A DNA stretch of 64,000 nucleotides, taken from NCBI GenBank assembly GCA_964531675.1, contig CAZHFW010000005.1:79666-143665 (forward strand), given 5' to 3'. Shown piece after piece: positions 1-8,108 of the stretch. Under the pieces are notes generated by a model. It ran no database searches. It saw only the letters and a list, made by a program, of their open reading frames with translations, and was not told the DNA's origin. The stretch's first letter is position 1, and each line of letters starts with the position of its first letter. The position numbers and the translations under genes are program-made. This DNA is from CAZHFW01 sp964531675 (GTDB lineage Bacteria; Planctomycetota; Phycisphaerae; Phycisphaerales; UBA1924).

Positions 1-42
1 ATGGGCTTGGCCGCCTTTGCGACGGGCCGCCGTCGCCGCTGA
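1..42 (+). CDS. 3' end of a PEP-CTERM-type protein (partial)
   Basis: The first 14 codons of the window read MGLAAFATGRRRR followed by TGA. A short hydrophobic run closed by a poly-Arg tail is the typical end of a PEP-CTERM sorting signal, which exosortase recognises at the cytoplasmic membrane. The similar C-terminus of the gene at 7362-8000 (IAGLLGSRRRRA) supports this. The rest of the gene lies outside the window, so its function is unknown. A strong hairpin follows at 67-102. Confidence 0.55.
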   Translation: MGLAAFATGRRRR

Positions 43-66
43 GAGTCTTGTCGTTCGCGATTGCGG

Positions 67-102
67 GCGCGGCAGCGTGATTCCACGAGCACGCTGCCGC
101 GC
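67..102 (+). terminator. Hairpin terminator between convergent genes
   Basis: A perfect 13-bp inverted repeat (67-79 and 90-102, starting GCGCGGCAGCGTG) encloses a 10-nt loop and is followed by the T-rich TCATTTCTTCT. It sits between the plus-strand PEP-CTERM tail and the end of kdpE at 117. It can terminate the plus-strand gene, and may also act on the minus strand. Confidence 0.6.
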
Positions 103-116
103 TCATTTCTTCTGAG

Positions 117-890
117 TCAGCCCGGCTCGCGCAGTCGGTACCCCACGCCCGGCTCGGTGATGACGAACCTGGGCTGGGCGGGGTCAAGCTCAAGCTTCTT
201 GCGCAGCTCGCCCGCGTACACGCGGAGGTATTGCACATCGCTCTGGTGCTGGGGCCCCCACACGTCGCGGAGAATCATCTGGTGGGTGAGCACCTTCCCG
301 GCGTGCTTGACGAGGAACGCCAGGAGCTTGAACTCCATCGGGGTCAGCCTGACTTCCCGCTTCTGGTCCGCCGCGTCGGTGACGTGCACGATTCGTGACA
401 CGACATCGATCCGCAGGGTGCGTCCATCCACGCTCGCTTCGTAGGGCCTGATCTCGCCGGACTGCCTGGCGCCGGAGGTTGCCGCGTGACGCAGCGCGAC
501 CCGCATCCGCGCCAGCAGTTCTCCCACGCCGAACGGTTTGGTCAGATAGTCATCTGCTCCGGCGTCGAGCGCCGCGACCTTGTCCGCCTCCTGATCGCGT
601 GCGGACAGGACGACGATCGGCACACGCGATTCGGTGCGGATCGTGCGCGTCACCTGAAGCCCATCGCCATCGGGCAACCCAAGGTCGAGCAGGATGACGT
701 CAGGATACACCGTGACCGCCTGCAGCACGCCCTCGCGGGCGGTGCCAGCCTCCTTCACGCGAAAGTTGTTCGCCTCCAGCGTTGCACGCAGAAATCGCCT
801 GATGGGCTCTTCATCCTCGATGATGAGCACCAGCGGCGCGTGCGCCACGCCCGGCTGATGGACGATCGGAGTTGCTCGGCCTTCGCTCAC
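117..890 (-). CDS. kdpE: KdpE, OmpR-family response regulator of K+ uptake
   Basis: This is the DNA-binding response regulator of the KdpD/KdpE pair, which activates the high-affinity K+ ATPase. The receiver domain spans about residues 19-135, with acidic pocket EDE at 25-27, phospho-acceptor Asp69 (ILLDLGLP) and Lys118 (YLTKPF). The C-terminal half is an OmpR-type winged helix (RLTPMEFKLLAFLVKHAGKV, then DVWGP and the YLRVYAGELRKKLE recognition region). The start is GTG at 888-890, which overlaps the kdpD stop as GTGA, so the two are translationally coupled. Gene order and motifs both support KdpE. Confidence 0.95.
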   Translation of the reverse strand: MSEGRATPIVHQPGVAHAPLVLIIEDEEPIRRFLRATLEANNFRVKEAGTAREGVLQAVTVYPDVILLDLGLPDGDGLQVTRTIRTESRVPIVVLSARDQEADKVAALDAGADDYLTKPFGVGELLARMRVALRHAATSGARQSGEIRPYEASVDGRTLRIDVVSRIVHVTDAADQKREVRLTPMEFKLLAFLVKHAGKVLTHQMILRDVWGPQHQSDVQYLRVYAGELRKKLELDPAQPRFVITEPGVGYRLREPG

Positions 891-3715
891 GCCAACCCCT
901 CCTCGCGCGGAAGCGACGGCTGCGGCTGCTCGATGGGCAGGGCGAACACGAACGCGACTCCCTTGGGCGTGTTGGGCTCGGCCCAGATTCGGCCACTGTG
1001 TGCTCGGATCACGCCTTCGCAGATCGTAAGCCCGAGCCCCATCCCACCCGCGGCCCCGCTCTGGTCCGAAGGCACACCGGGATTGGCGCCGCCGGCGCGG
1101 CTGGCCCTCCCCCGATAGAAACGCTCGAACACCCGCACAGATTCTTCCTCGGAGATTCCGGGGCCCTCGTCGGCGATCCGGATGACGACCTGACCTTCAG
1201 TGGCCCACGCGCTGATCGTGATCGGGCAGCCCGCGGGCGTGTACCGCAGCGCATTCTCCACGAGATTGTGCACGACCTGCGGCAGCATCGCGTTGTCGAC
1301 CCGCAGCATCGGCAGATCGTCGGGCACGATCACACGCAACGGCCTGTGACTCAGGGCCTCCCGATGCCTGGCGAGCCCGACGCCGATCATCTCTTCGACG
1401 GTCGTCCACTCCTTGCGGAGGCTGATCGCGCCGGACTCGAGCCTGGTCGCAAAGACAAGGTTTCCGATGATGTCGTTGAGACGTCCTGATTCGTCGAGGA
1501 TCGTGCGCAGCAGTTGACCCTGCGTGGAAGCGTCGATGGCCCCGCTCAGTCGGCCCTGCTCGAGCGTGCTGGCAGCTCCGGTAATGCTGGCCAGAGGCGT
1601 CCGCAGGTCGTGCGACACCGAACTCAGGAGGGCGCTGCGCAGCCTCTCGCGCTCGGCATCGAGACGGGCGACCTGCTCGGACTCGCTGAGCATGACGCGT
1701 TCGAGCGCCGATGAGGCCTGGGTTGCGATGGCGTCCAGACTCTGCGCAATCGCGGGGGTGAGTTCATCCCGGTGCTGCTCACCCCGGCGGAGCTTGATTC
1801 CGAGCACGCCCAGGATGCCGCTGGTTCCGATCAGCGGGAGGAAGCGGCCCTGCGCTGAGGGCAGGGTCATCGTTCCGAACCCCGCCGGCTGGGCGTGATC
1901 CAGGGCCCAGCGGGCGACGCCGCGTTCGCGCTCGTCGAACCAGTCCGGAATCCCCGCGCTGGCGAGCACATCAAGCGTGCGCGGCGCGACGTCCCGCTTT
2001 GGTCTGGACCCAACGCAGATCACGGTGTCCGCGTGGAGCAGCTCCTGTGTCTGTCTGGCGATCACCGCTGCGACCGCGGGCACGTCACGCGCGGAGGCCA
2101 GAGCGCGGGACAGCGCGTACTGCGCAGCGGTCGCACGTTCCCGGGCCCAGGCGACTCGGGCCTGCTCGCGCGTCCGGGCAGCCAGGGTGCCGACGACCAG
2201 ACCAACACCGAGCATGATGCCGAAGGTGAGCAGATACGCGGGATCGTTGATCGTGAGCGTGTACCGCGGCTCCACGAAGAAGAAGTTGAAAGCCAGGACC
2301 GCAAACACGCTGGCGCACACCGCTGCCAGCCTCCCAAACCAGATCGCAGCGAGCACGACCCCGCCCAGGAGCAGCAGCCCCTCTTCTGAAAGGTCGGGCG
2401 GCCTGAAGCACAGCACCGCGCATCCGGTGGCCATCGCGACCATCGCGATCGCGCCCGCCAGCGCCGCGGACACCTCACGCGCGTTCATGCGACGAGGCGA
2501 AGAGGCTGCGGGCGTCGGATTCGGCGCAGAAGTGCTGGGCTCATCCCCTCGTACGACGTAGACATCGATGTCCCCGCTCTCGCGGATGAGGTTGTCCACG
2601 AACGAGCCGAAGATCACCTCCTTCCAACGCGGCCGGGATGTCTTGCCCACCAGGATCTTGCTGGCGTTGCGGGATCGCGCGAACGCGATCAGCTCCCGGG
2701 CTGCATTCTCGCCCCCGATCGTCGCGGTGGACGCTCCGAGGCTCTCGGCAAGCTTCAAGTTCCTGGCCAACGTGTCGCGATCGACCTGCCCGAGTCCTGT
2801 GGTCCGGGGCGTCTCGACGTGAACCGCGATCAGGTCCGCGTGCAATCCCGCGGCCATCCGCTTGGCGGCCCGGACGAGCCGCTCAGACATCGGGCTCGGG
2901 CTGACCGCGACAATCACACGCTCGCCCACGGGCCACACAGCCCGGATCCCGCGATCGAGCTTGTAGCGACGGAGCTCCGAATCAACCCAGGCAGCCGTCC
3001 GCCGGAGCGCCAGTTCGCGCAACGCGGTCAGATTGCCCTTTCGGAAGAACCCATCGCTCGGATCCACCGCGCGGGCGGCGTTCTCCGCCAGGTACACCTT
3101 GCCGGCGCGGAGCCTTTCGAGCAGACCCTCGGGCGCGAGGTCCACAAGCTCGATCTCGTCAGCCTGGTCGAACACATGATCCGGTACGGTCTCCCGGACC
3201 AGCACGCCTGTGATCTGGGCGACGACGTCGTTGAGCGACTCCAGATGCTGGACATTCAGCGTCGTATAGACGTTGACGCCCGCCTCAAGGCACTCGAGCA
3301 CGTCCTGCCAGCGCTTCTGACGCGGCGATCCGGGCGCATTGGTGTGCGCCAGTTCATCGACGAGCAGAATGTCCGGCCGTCGCGCGATCGAGGCTTCGCA
3401 ATCAAACTCCTCCAGGATCACCGGCGGTGGTCCGGCGTACTCCACGCGCTTCCGCGGCAGCATGTCCATCCCGAGCAGAAGCTGCTCTGTCTCGATGCGC
3501 TTGTGGGTTTCGACCACCCCCACCGCGATGTCCACACCTTGCGACGCCAGACGCTGAGCCGCAGCCAGCATCGCATAGGTCTTCCCCACCCCCGGAGCCA
3601 TCCCGAAGAAGATCTTGAGCCTGCCGCGAGACTTGCTCCCGTCCGGAGACGAACGCGCCAGTCGAGCCAGCAGCTCGTTGGGATCAGGCCGGGTTGGCAT
3701 TGAATCGGCGTTCAT
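887..3715 (-). CDS. kdpD: KdpD, K+-responsive sensor histidine kinase
   Basis: This membrane sensor kinase phosphorylates KdpE. From the N-terminus it shows the KdpD domain with Walker A GMAPGVGKT (residues 38-46), a Usp-like domain (LIAVHVETPR... KILVGKTSRPRW), four membrane helices of the DUF4118 type, a GAF-like segment, the DHp helix SVSHDLRTPLASITG, and an ATPase domain with NLVENALRYTP, DEGPGI and GMGLGL. The frame is open 24 codons further, but ATG at 3713-3715 (MNADSMPTRPD) places the KdpD domain at the usual distance from the N-terminus. A candidate KdpE box (3755-3772) lies about 40 nt upstream. An opposite-strand gene (3806-4246) separates kdpDE from kdpBC. Confidence 0.95.
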   Translation of the reverse strand: MNADSMPTRPDPNELLARLARSSPDGSKSRGRLKIFFGMAPGVGKTYAMLAAAQRLASQGVDIAVGVVETHKRIETEQLLLGMDMLPRKRVEYAGPPPVILEEFDCEASIARRPDILLVDELAHTNAPGSPRQKRWQDVLECLEAGVNVYTTLNVQHLESLNDVVAQITGVLVRETVPDHVFDQADEIELVDLAPEGLLERLRAGKVYLAENAARAVDPSDGFFRKGNLTALRELALRRTAAWVDSELRRYKLDRGIRAVWPVGERVIVAVSPSPMSERLVRAAKRMAAGLHADLIAVHVETPRTTGLGQVDRDTLARNLKLAESLGASTATIGGENAARELIAFARSRNASKILVGKTSRPRWKEVIFGSFVDNLIRESGDIDVYVVRGDEPSTSAPNPTPAASSPRRMNAREVSAALAGAIAMVAMATGCAVLCFRPPDLSEEGLLLLGGVVLAAIWFGRLAAVCASVFAVLAFNFFFVEPRYTLTINDPAYLLTFGIMLGVGLVVGTLAARTREQARVAWARERATAAQYALSRALASARDVPAVAAVIARQTQELLHADTVICVGSRPKRDVAPRTLDVLASAGIPDWFDERERGVARWALDHAQPAGFGTMTLPSAQGRFLPLIGTSGILGVLGIKLRRGEQHRDELTPAIAQSLDAIATQASSALERVMLSESEQVARLDAERERLRSALLSSVSHDLRTPLASITGAASTLEQGRLSGAIDASTQGQLLRTILDESGRLNDIIGNLVFATRLESGAISLRKEWTTVEEMIGVGLARHREALSHRPLRVIVPDDLPMLRVDNAMLPQVVHNLVENALRYTPAGCPITISAWATEGQVVIRIADEGPGISEEESVRVFERFYRGRASRAGGANPGVPSDQSGAAGGMGLGLTICEGVIRAHSGRIWAEPNTPKGVAFVFALPIEQPQPSLPREEGLA

Positions 3716-3754
3716 CCGGAATGAGGAAGCGTAACCCGCTGCGCATCGCTCCTC

Positions 3755-3772
3755 ATAAGCGCCGCGTAAGCG
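3755..3772 (-). promoter_or_regulatory. Candidate KdpE box upstream of kdpD
   Basis: On the plus strand this reads ATAAGCGCCGCGTAAGCG. On the kdpD strand it is a direct repeat YTTAC-N6-YTTAT with half-sites 11 bp apart, the spacing expected for an OmpR-family dimer. Almost identical elements precede kdpB (7186-7203) and the kdpFA unit (10231-10248). It lies between divergent kdpD and the SRPBCC gene, so it could act on both. Confidence 0.6.
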
Positions 3773-3805
3773 TGGTCTCACCCCCACCCAAGCCTAACCT
3801 TCACC

Positions 3806-4246
3806 ATGCCACAGACCATTCGCCTCCACCGCGTCTTGCGCTGCCCCGCCGAACGACTCTTTCGGGCGTGGATCGATCCTCGGGCCATGGTCAAGTGGCT
3901 CCCGCCCCATGGGTTTGTCGCCGAAGTCCACCACCTTGACGCCCGCGTCGGCGGCTCATACCGCATGTCTTTCACGAACTTCAATACCGGGCAGTCGCAC
4001 GCGTTCGGTGGCACGTACGTCGAGATGACGCCGGGCGTCCAACTCCGGTACACGGATTCGTTCGAAGATCCCGGCCTGCCCGGGAAGATGAGCGTGACCG
4101 TCACGTTCAAGCCCGTGACCTGCGGCACCGAGCTCTCGATCGTCCAGGAAGGCGTCCCGGACGCCATCCCCGCCGAGATGTGCTCCCTCGGCTGGCAAGA
4201 GTCGCTCTCCCAGCTCGCGACGTTGGTCGAACCCTCGATCCCCTGA
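3806..4246 (+). CDS. SRPBCC / AHSA1-like domain protein
   Basis: This 146-aa soluble protein has the helix-grip fold signature of the AHSA1/SRPBCC family. The N-terminus ending in CPAERLFRAWIDP is followed by a W(L)PP loop, the GGSYRMSF strand, a central YTDSFEDPG... VTVTFKP stretch and the closing helix LGWQESLSQLATLVEP. Family members bind hydrophobic ligands or act with chaperones; no specific substrate can be read here. It lies on the opposite strand between kdpC and kdpD, stops 9 nt from the kdpC stop, and starts 34 nt downstream of a candidate KdpE box. A role in the K+ response is therefore possible but unproven. Confidence 0.8.
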   Translation: MPQTIRLHRVLRCPAERLFRAWIDPRAMVKWLPPHGFVAEVHHLDARVGGSYRMSFTNFNTGQSHAFGGTYVEMTPGVQLRYTDSFEDPGLPGKMSVTVTFKPVTCGTELSIVQEGVPDAIPAEMCSLGWQESLSQLATLVEPSIP

Positions 4247-4255
4247 TGGGCAAGG

Positions 4256-4891
4256 TCAGCGCGATTGCACGCCCGCAAGCTCGCGGTTGATCGCGCCGTA
4301 ATCCACGACGGGCTCGCCGAGCACGCCGAACGTCCGCCGGGTCGTGTGCTTCCTGATCAACACACGAAGCGCATCCTCACGCATGCCGCGTGCCCGCGCC
4401 ACCCGCGGCAGCTGATACTCCGCGGCTTGCGGCGAGATGTGCGGGTCCAGGCCGCTCGCGGAGGAGGTCACCAGATCCAACGGCACACCCGCGCCGGGCT
4501 CGCGCACGAGTCCGACCGCCTGATCCGCTTCCCGGAGCTTCTGGAGGCGCGCGCGGACGTTGTCGAGCAGCGCGGGATTGCTCGGAGCCAGATTGCTTCC
4601 CGACGAGCCGGCGCCCTTCTCAAGATCGAGCGCGGTGTAGGGGACAGGGGACGTCGCGCTGGGCCTTCCCCAGAACCATCCCGCCGCGGTCTTGGCGTCT
4701 CCCGCGGCGAACTCCTGTCCGATCAACGCTGAGGCGATTGGCTTGCCATCCGCATCACGCACGATCGATCCGCGGGCCTTGTCCGGCGCGATCAGCCGGG
4801 CGGCGCCTGTGATCACGAGGGGATAGATCAGCCCCGTGATGATCGAGATCCCGATGAAGACAGTGAGTGTTGCTCGCACGTTCCGAAGCAT
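4256..4891 (-). CDS. kdpC: KdpC, K+-transporting ATPase subunit C
   Basis: KdpC is the single-span subunit that raises ATP affinity of the KdpFABC pump. The sequence has one N-terminal membrane helix (LTVFIGISIITGLIYPLVIT) and the family hallmarks GQEF, WFWGRPSAT, GSNLAPSNP and PLDLVTSSASGLDPHISPQA. Its length (211 aa) is slightly above the usual 190-200. It starts 15 nt after kdpB behind a strong GGAGGAG ribosome site, consistent with a kdpBC operon. Confidence 0.96.
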   Translation of the reverse strand: MLRNVRATLTVFIGISIITGLIYPLVITGAARLIAPDKARGSIVRDADGKPIASALIGQEFAAGDAKTAAGWFWGRPSATSPVPYTALDLEKGAGSSGSNLAPSNPALLDNVRARLQKLREADQAVGLVREPGAGVPLDLVTSSASGLDPHISPQAAEYQLPRVARARGMREDALRVLIRKHTTRRTFGVLGEPVVDYGAINRELAGVQSR

Positions 4892-4906
4892 CGCACGCTC
4901 CTCCGT

Positions 4907-7117
4907 TCAGCTCCACACCGGAAGCAGGTTCACCAGCACATCGATGAGCTTGATGCCCGCGAACGGGACGATGAGGCCGCCGACGCCGTAGACGACGAGG
5001 TTGTGGAGCAGAAGCCTGCTTGCCTCGACCGGCCGATAGCGCACGCCGCGCAAGGCGAGCGGGATCAGCACGACGATGATGAGGGCGTTGAAGATGACGC
5101 TCGACAGGATCGCGGTCGCGGGATTCAGACGCATGACATTGAGCGCCCCGAGCTCCGGATAAGTCGAAGCGAACGCCGCGGGGATGATCGCGAAGTACTT
5201 GGCCACGTCATTGGCGATCGAGAACGTCGTCAGCGCCCCGCGGGTCATCAGGAGCTGCTTGCCGATGCGGACGATCTCGATGAGCTTGGTCGGATTGGAG
5301 TCCAGATCGACCATGTTCCCGGCCTCTTTGGCAGCCTGGGTGCCCGAGTTCATCGCGACCGCGACGTCTGCCTGGGCCAGAGCCGGAGCGTCATTGGTGC
5401 CGTCGCCCGTCATCGCGACGAGTCTCCCGCCTTGCTGATACTCGCGAATCAGTTCGAGCTTGCGCTCGGGGGTCGCCTGGGCCAGGAAGTCATCGACGCC
5501 GGCTTCGGCCGCGATTGCCGCCGCGGTGACGGGGTTGTCGCCGGTGATCATCACGGTCTTGATCCCCATGCGGCGCATCTCGGCGAAGCGCTCGGCGATC
5601 CCGCCTTTCACAACGTCCTTGAGCTCGATGACGCCCAGAGTCCTGCCCTTGCCGTCGGCGACGACCAGGGGCGTCGCGCCTCGCCGCGCGACTTCATCGA
5701 CGATCGCAAGGGCGTGCTCGCTCGGCCGACTGCCCATCCGTGAGACGTAGGCCTCGATCGCGTCCGCGGAGCCCTTGCGGATCTGTCGGCCCGTCGGATT
5801 CAGCGCGGACACCGGCAGATCGACGCCGCTCATCCGCGTGCTGGCGGTGAAGGGCACAAACGTGGCGGGCGTTCCCTCAACGCCCAGAACGCCGAGTTCT
5901 CGCTCCCGGATGCTGTACTTCTGCTTGGCCAGCACGACAATGCTCCGTCCTTCGGGCGTTTCATCCGCGAGCGACGAGAGCTGGGCCGCGTCCGCAAGGT
6001 CCTCGGGGCGCACGCCATCCACCGCGTGGAACGCGCTGGCCATGCGGTTGCCGAAGGTGATCGTGCCGGTCTTGTCAAGCAGGAGCACGTCAACATCACC
6101 CGCGGCCTCGACCGCACGGCCGCTGGTCGCGATGACGTTGGCCTGCACCAGCCTGTCCATCCCCGCGATGCGGATCGCCGAGAGCAAGCCACCGATCGTC
6201 GTGGGGATCAGGCACACCAGCAGCGCGACAAGCACCGTCACGCTGATGGGCGTTGCGTGCGCCCCTGGATCCGCGAGCTTCGCCTGCACCACCGCGTACA
6301 TCGAGAATGGCAGCAACGTCGCGCACGCCAGCAGGAACGTGATGCTGAGCGCGGCCAGCAGGATGTCCAGGGCGATTTCGTTCGGGGTCTTCTGCCGCTT
6401 GGCGCCCTCGACCATCGCGATCATGCGATCCAGAAACGTCTGGCCTGGGTCGGACGCGACGCGGACGATGATCCAGTCGGAAAGGACCTGGGTGCCTCCC
6501 ACGACCGAGGATCGGTCTCCTCCCGCTTCGCGAATCACCGGAGCGGACTCGCCGGTGACCGCGGACTCATTGACCGAAGCGATCCCTTCCACGACCTCGC
6601 CGTCGCTGGGAATCAGTTCGCCCGCTTCCACCAGCACGATATCGCCCTTGCGCAGCACCGAGCCCGACACCATGCTGGTATGCAACGACTTCGGATCCGT
6701 GCGCTGCAGCCGACGCTCACCTGCCTTGCTCCAGAGACTGCTGCCCTCAACGCGCCGCGCCTGCACATCGCGCTTGCTCTTGCGGAGGCTCGCAGCCTGC
6801 GCTTTTCCGCGCCCCTCCGCCATCGCCTCTGCGAAGTTCGCGAACAGAACGGTGAACCAGAGCCACAGCGCGATCGTCAGCACCAGCCCGGGCGAGTATC
6901 CCCCCACTTCCCCCCGACCCGCAAAGCCCGCGACCGCCAGCACGCTGGTGAGCACGCTCACGACCCAGACGACGAACATGACCGGATTGCGAACCTGCAC
7001 GCGCGGATCAAGCTTCGCGAGCGCCGCGATGATCGCGGGTCGTATCAACGACTTGGAGAACACCGAGGAGCTGGGCCGCTGGCCCGACGAGGAATGACGA
7101 TGCTTGATCGATTCCAT
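4907..7117 (-). CDS. kdpB: KdpB, K+-transporting P-type ATPase subunit
   Basis: KdpB is the catalytic ATP-hydrolysing subunit of the Kdp pump in the cytoplasmic membrane. It shows VRNPVMFVVWV, the actuator motif AVTGESAPV, the K+-ATPase stretch LVCLIPTTIGGLLSAI, the phosphorylation motif DKTGTITFGN, the ATP-binding PEGRSIV and IRKGSADA segments, and hinge motif MTGDGTNDAPALAQADVA. The frame is open to 7168, but ATG at 7115-7117 (MESIKHRHSSS) gives 736 aa, nearer to the family size of about 690. No clear ribosome site precedes it. A candidate KdpE box at 7186-7203 indicates its own promoter, apart from kdpFA. Confidence 0.96.
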   Translation of the reverse strand: MESIKHRHSSSGQRPSSSVFSKSLIRPAIIAALAKLDPRVQVRNPVMFVVWVVSVLTSVLAVAGFAGRGEVGGYSPGLVLTIALWLWFTVLFANFAEAMAEGRGKAQAASLRKSKRDVQARRVEGSSLWSKAGERRLQRTDPKSLHTSMVSGSVLRKGDIVLVEAGELIPSDGEVVEGIASVNESAVTGESAPVIREAGGDRSSVVGGTQVLSDWIIVRVASDPGQTFLDRMIAMVEGAKRQKTPNEIALDILLAALSITFLLACATLLPFSMYAVVQAKLADPGAHATPISVTVLVALLVCLIPTTIGGLLSAIRIAGMDRLVQANVIATSGRAVEAAGDVDVLLLDKTGTITFGNRMASAFHAVDGVRPEDLADAAQLSSLADETPEGRSIVVLAKQKYSIRERELGVLGVEGTPATFVPFTASTRMSGVDLPVSALNPTGRQIRKGSADAIEAYVSRMGSRPSEHALAIVDEVARRGATPLVVADGKGRTLGVIELKDVVKGGIAERFAEMRRMGIKTVMITGDNPVTAAAIAAEAGVDDFLAQATPERKLELIREYQQGGRLVAMTGDGTNDAPALAQADVAVAMNSGTQAAKEAGNMVDLDSNPTKLIEIVRIGKQLLMTRGALTTFSIANDVAKYFAIIPAAFASTYPELGALNVMRLNPATAILSSVIFNALIIVVLIPLALRGVRYRPVEASRLLLHNLVVYGVGGLIVPFAGIKLIDVLVNLLPVWS

Positions 7118-7185
7118 ACGCCGACAGCATCGGGGGCTGCGGCGCTCCGGACGATCAGACGCACGCAAACGTCCAGGCCGCTGGC

Positions 7186-7203
7186 ATAAGCGGCACGTAA
7201 ACG
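7186..7203 (-). promoter_or_regulatory. Candidate KdpE box upstream of kdpB
   Basis: The plus strand reads ATAAGCGGCACGTAAACG; the kdpB strand carries TTTAC and CTTAT half-sites 11 bp apart. It lies about 70 nt upstream of the kdpB ATG, between kdpB and the divergent PEP-CTERM gene. It matches the elements at 3755-3772 and 10231-10248. Confidence 0.6.
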
Positions 7204-7361
7204 TCGAATCTGCGATACCCAGAGCGACCTCGCCGCGTTGGAATTCTCATCCGATCGTGCAAGACCGAAAACCCGGCGCGACATGAGCGTGTGCCACCCA
7301 GGCCGGCACAACCAACGGAGGAAGAGCCGGCTGGTCCCCATCCAACTCGGAGACGCTCCTT

Positions 7362-8000
7362 ATGCACCGTGATCCTTCGCGCACGCTTTTGGCTGCCTTC
7401 ATCTTGGCGGCCCCGGCATCCTTCGCTCTGGCCGAGCCCATTGTCGATGCAGCCAATGACCTGATCAATGGCTTCAACGCCGCCACCGCTCCGGACCTTG
7501 ATGTCCGCACCGCGGAAGCGACGTACGACTTCCTCACCAACACATTCACCTTCACCGCCACCATGGGCGGCACGCTCGGCACCACCGCGACCGCGTCCTA
7601 CGTCTGGGGCGTCAACCGCGGCGCCGGAACAGCTGGTTTCGCGGCCAATGGCTACACCAACGTCCTCTTCGACCGCGTCGTTCGCCTGGTCCCGGGGGGC
7701 ACAAGCCAGATCGCCGGCGGCGGCCTTCCCGCCATCGACATCGCGCCCTCCGCGGTGACCTTCAGCGGCGCCACCATCACCGCGATCATTCCCGCAAACC
7801 TGCTCCCGAGCACCGGCGCGAGCTTTGACGCCTACACCGTGAATCTCTGGCCGCGTGTGAACGCGCCGGCGGGCTTTGCGGGCATCTCAGACTTCGCGCC
7901 CGACAGCGCCAACGCAAAGGTCAGCGTCGTCCCCGCGCCCACCGCTGCCGCGGCGCTCGGCATTGCGGGACTTCTGGGCTCGCGCCGTCGTCGCGCCTGA
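7362..8000 (+). CDS. Secreted PEP-CTERM-type protein of unknown function
   Basis: This 212-aa protein has a Sec signal peptide (LLAAFILAAPASFALAEP), a Gly/Thr/Ala-rich beta-type body and a C-terminal sorting signal: VVPAPTAAAALGIAGLLGSRRRRA, meaning a PxP-like motif, hydrophobic helix and poly-Arg. Such proteins are handled by exosortase and displayed at or released from the cell surface. No catalytic motif is visible. GGAG 9 nt before the ATG supports the start. It sits on the strand opposite to kdp, splitting kdpA from kdpB, and shares the intergenic KdpE-like box with kdpB. Confidence 0.85.
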   Translation: MHRDPSRTLLAAFILAAPASFALAEPIVDAANDLINGFNAATAPDLDVRTAEATYDFLTNTFTFTATMGGTLGTTATASYVWGVNRGAGTAGFAANGYTNVLFDRVVRLVPGGTSQIAGGGLPAIDIAPSAVTFSGATITAIIPANLLPSTGASFDAYTVNLWPRVNAPAGFAGISDFAPDSANAKVSVVPAPTAAAALGIAGLLGSRRRRA

Positions 8001-8050
8001 CTCGGATCCGACATCTCCTTTCTCCAGGCCGCACCCGCGGCCCGCATCAA

Positions 8051-8101
8051 CCGCCACGTGGGGTTGTGAAGGCTCCCGCCTTGCACCGCCTCCCGTGGCG
8101 G
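8051..8101. other. Nested stem-loop between convergent genes
   Basis: CCGCCACG (8051-8058) pairs with CGTGGCGG (8094-8101), and an inner AAGGC/GCCTT hairpin lies between them. The element fills most of the gap between the end of the PEP-CTERM gene and the end of kdpA. It could act as a transcription or RNA-end boundary for both. No T-tract follows, so intrinsic termination is uncertain. Confidence 0.4.
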
Positions 8102-8108
8102 CGTGCGT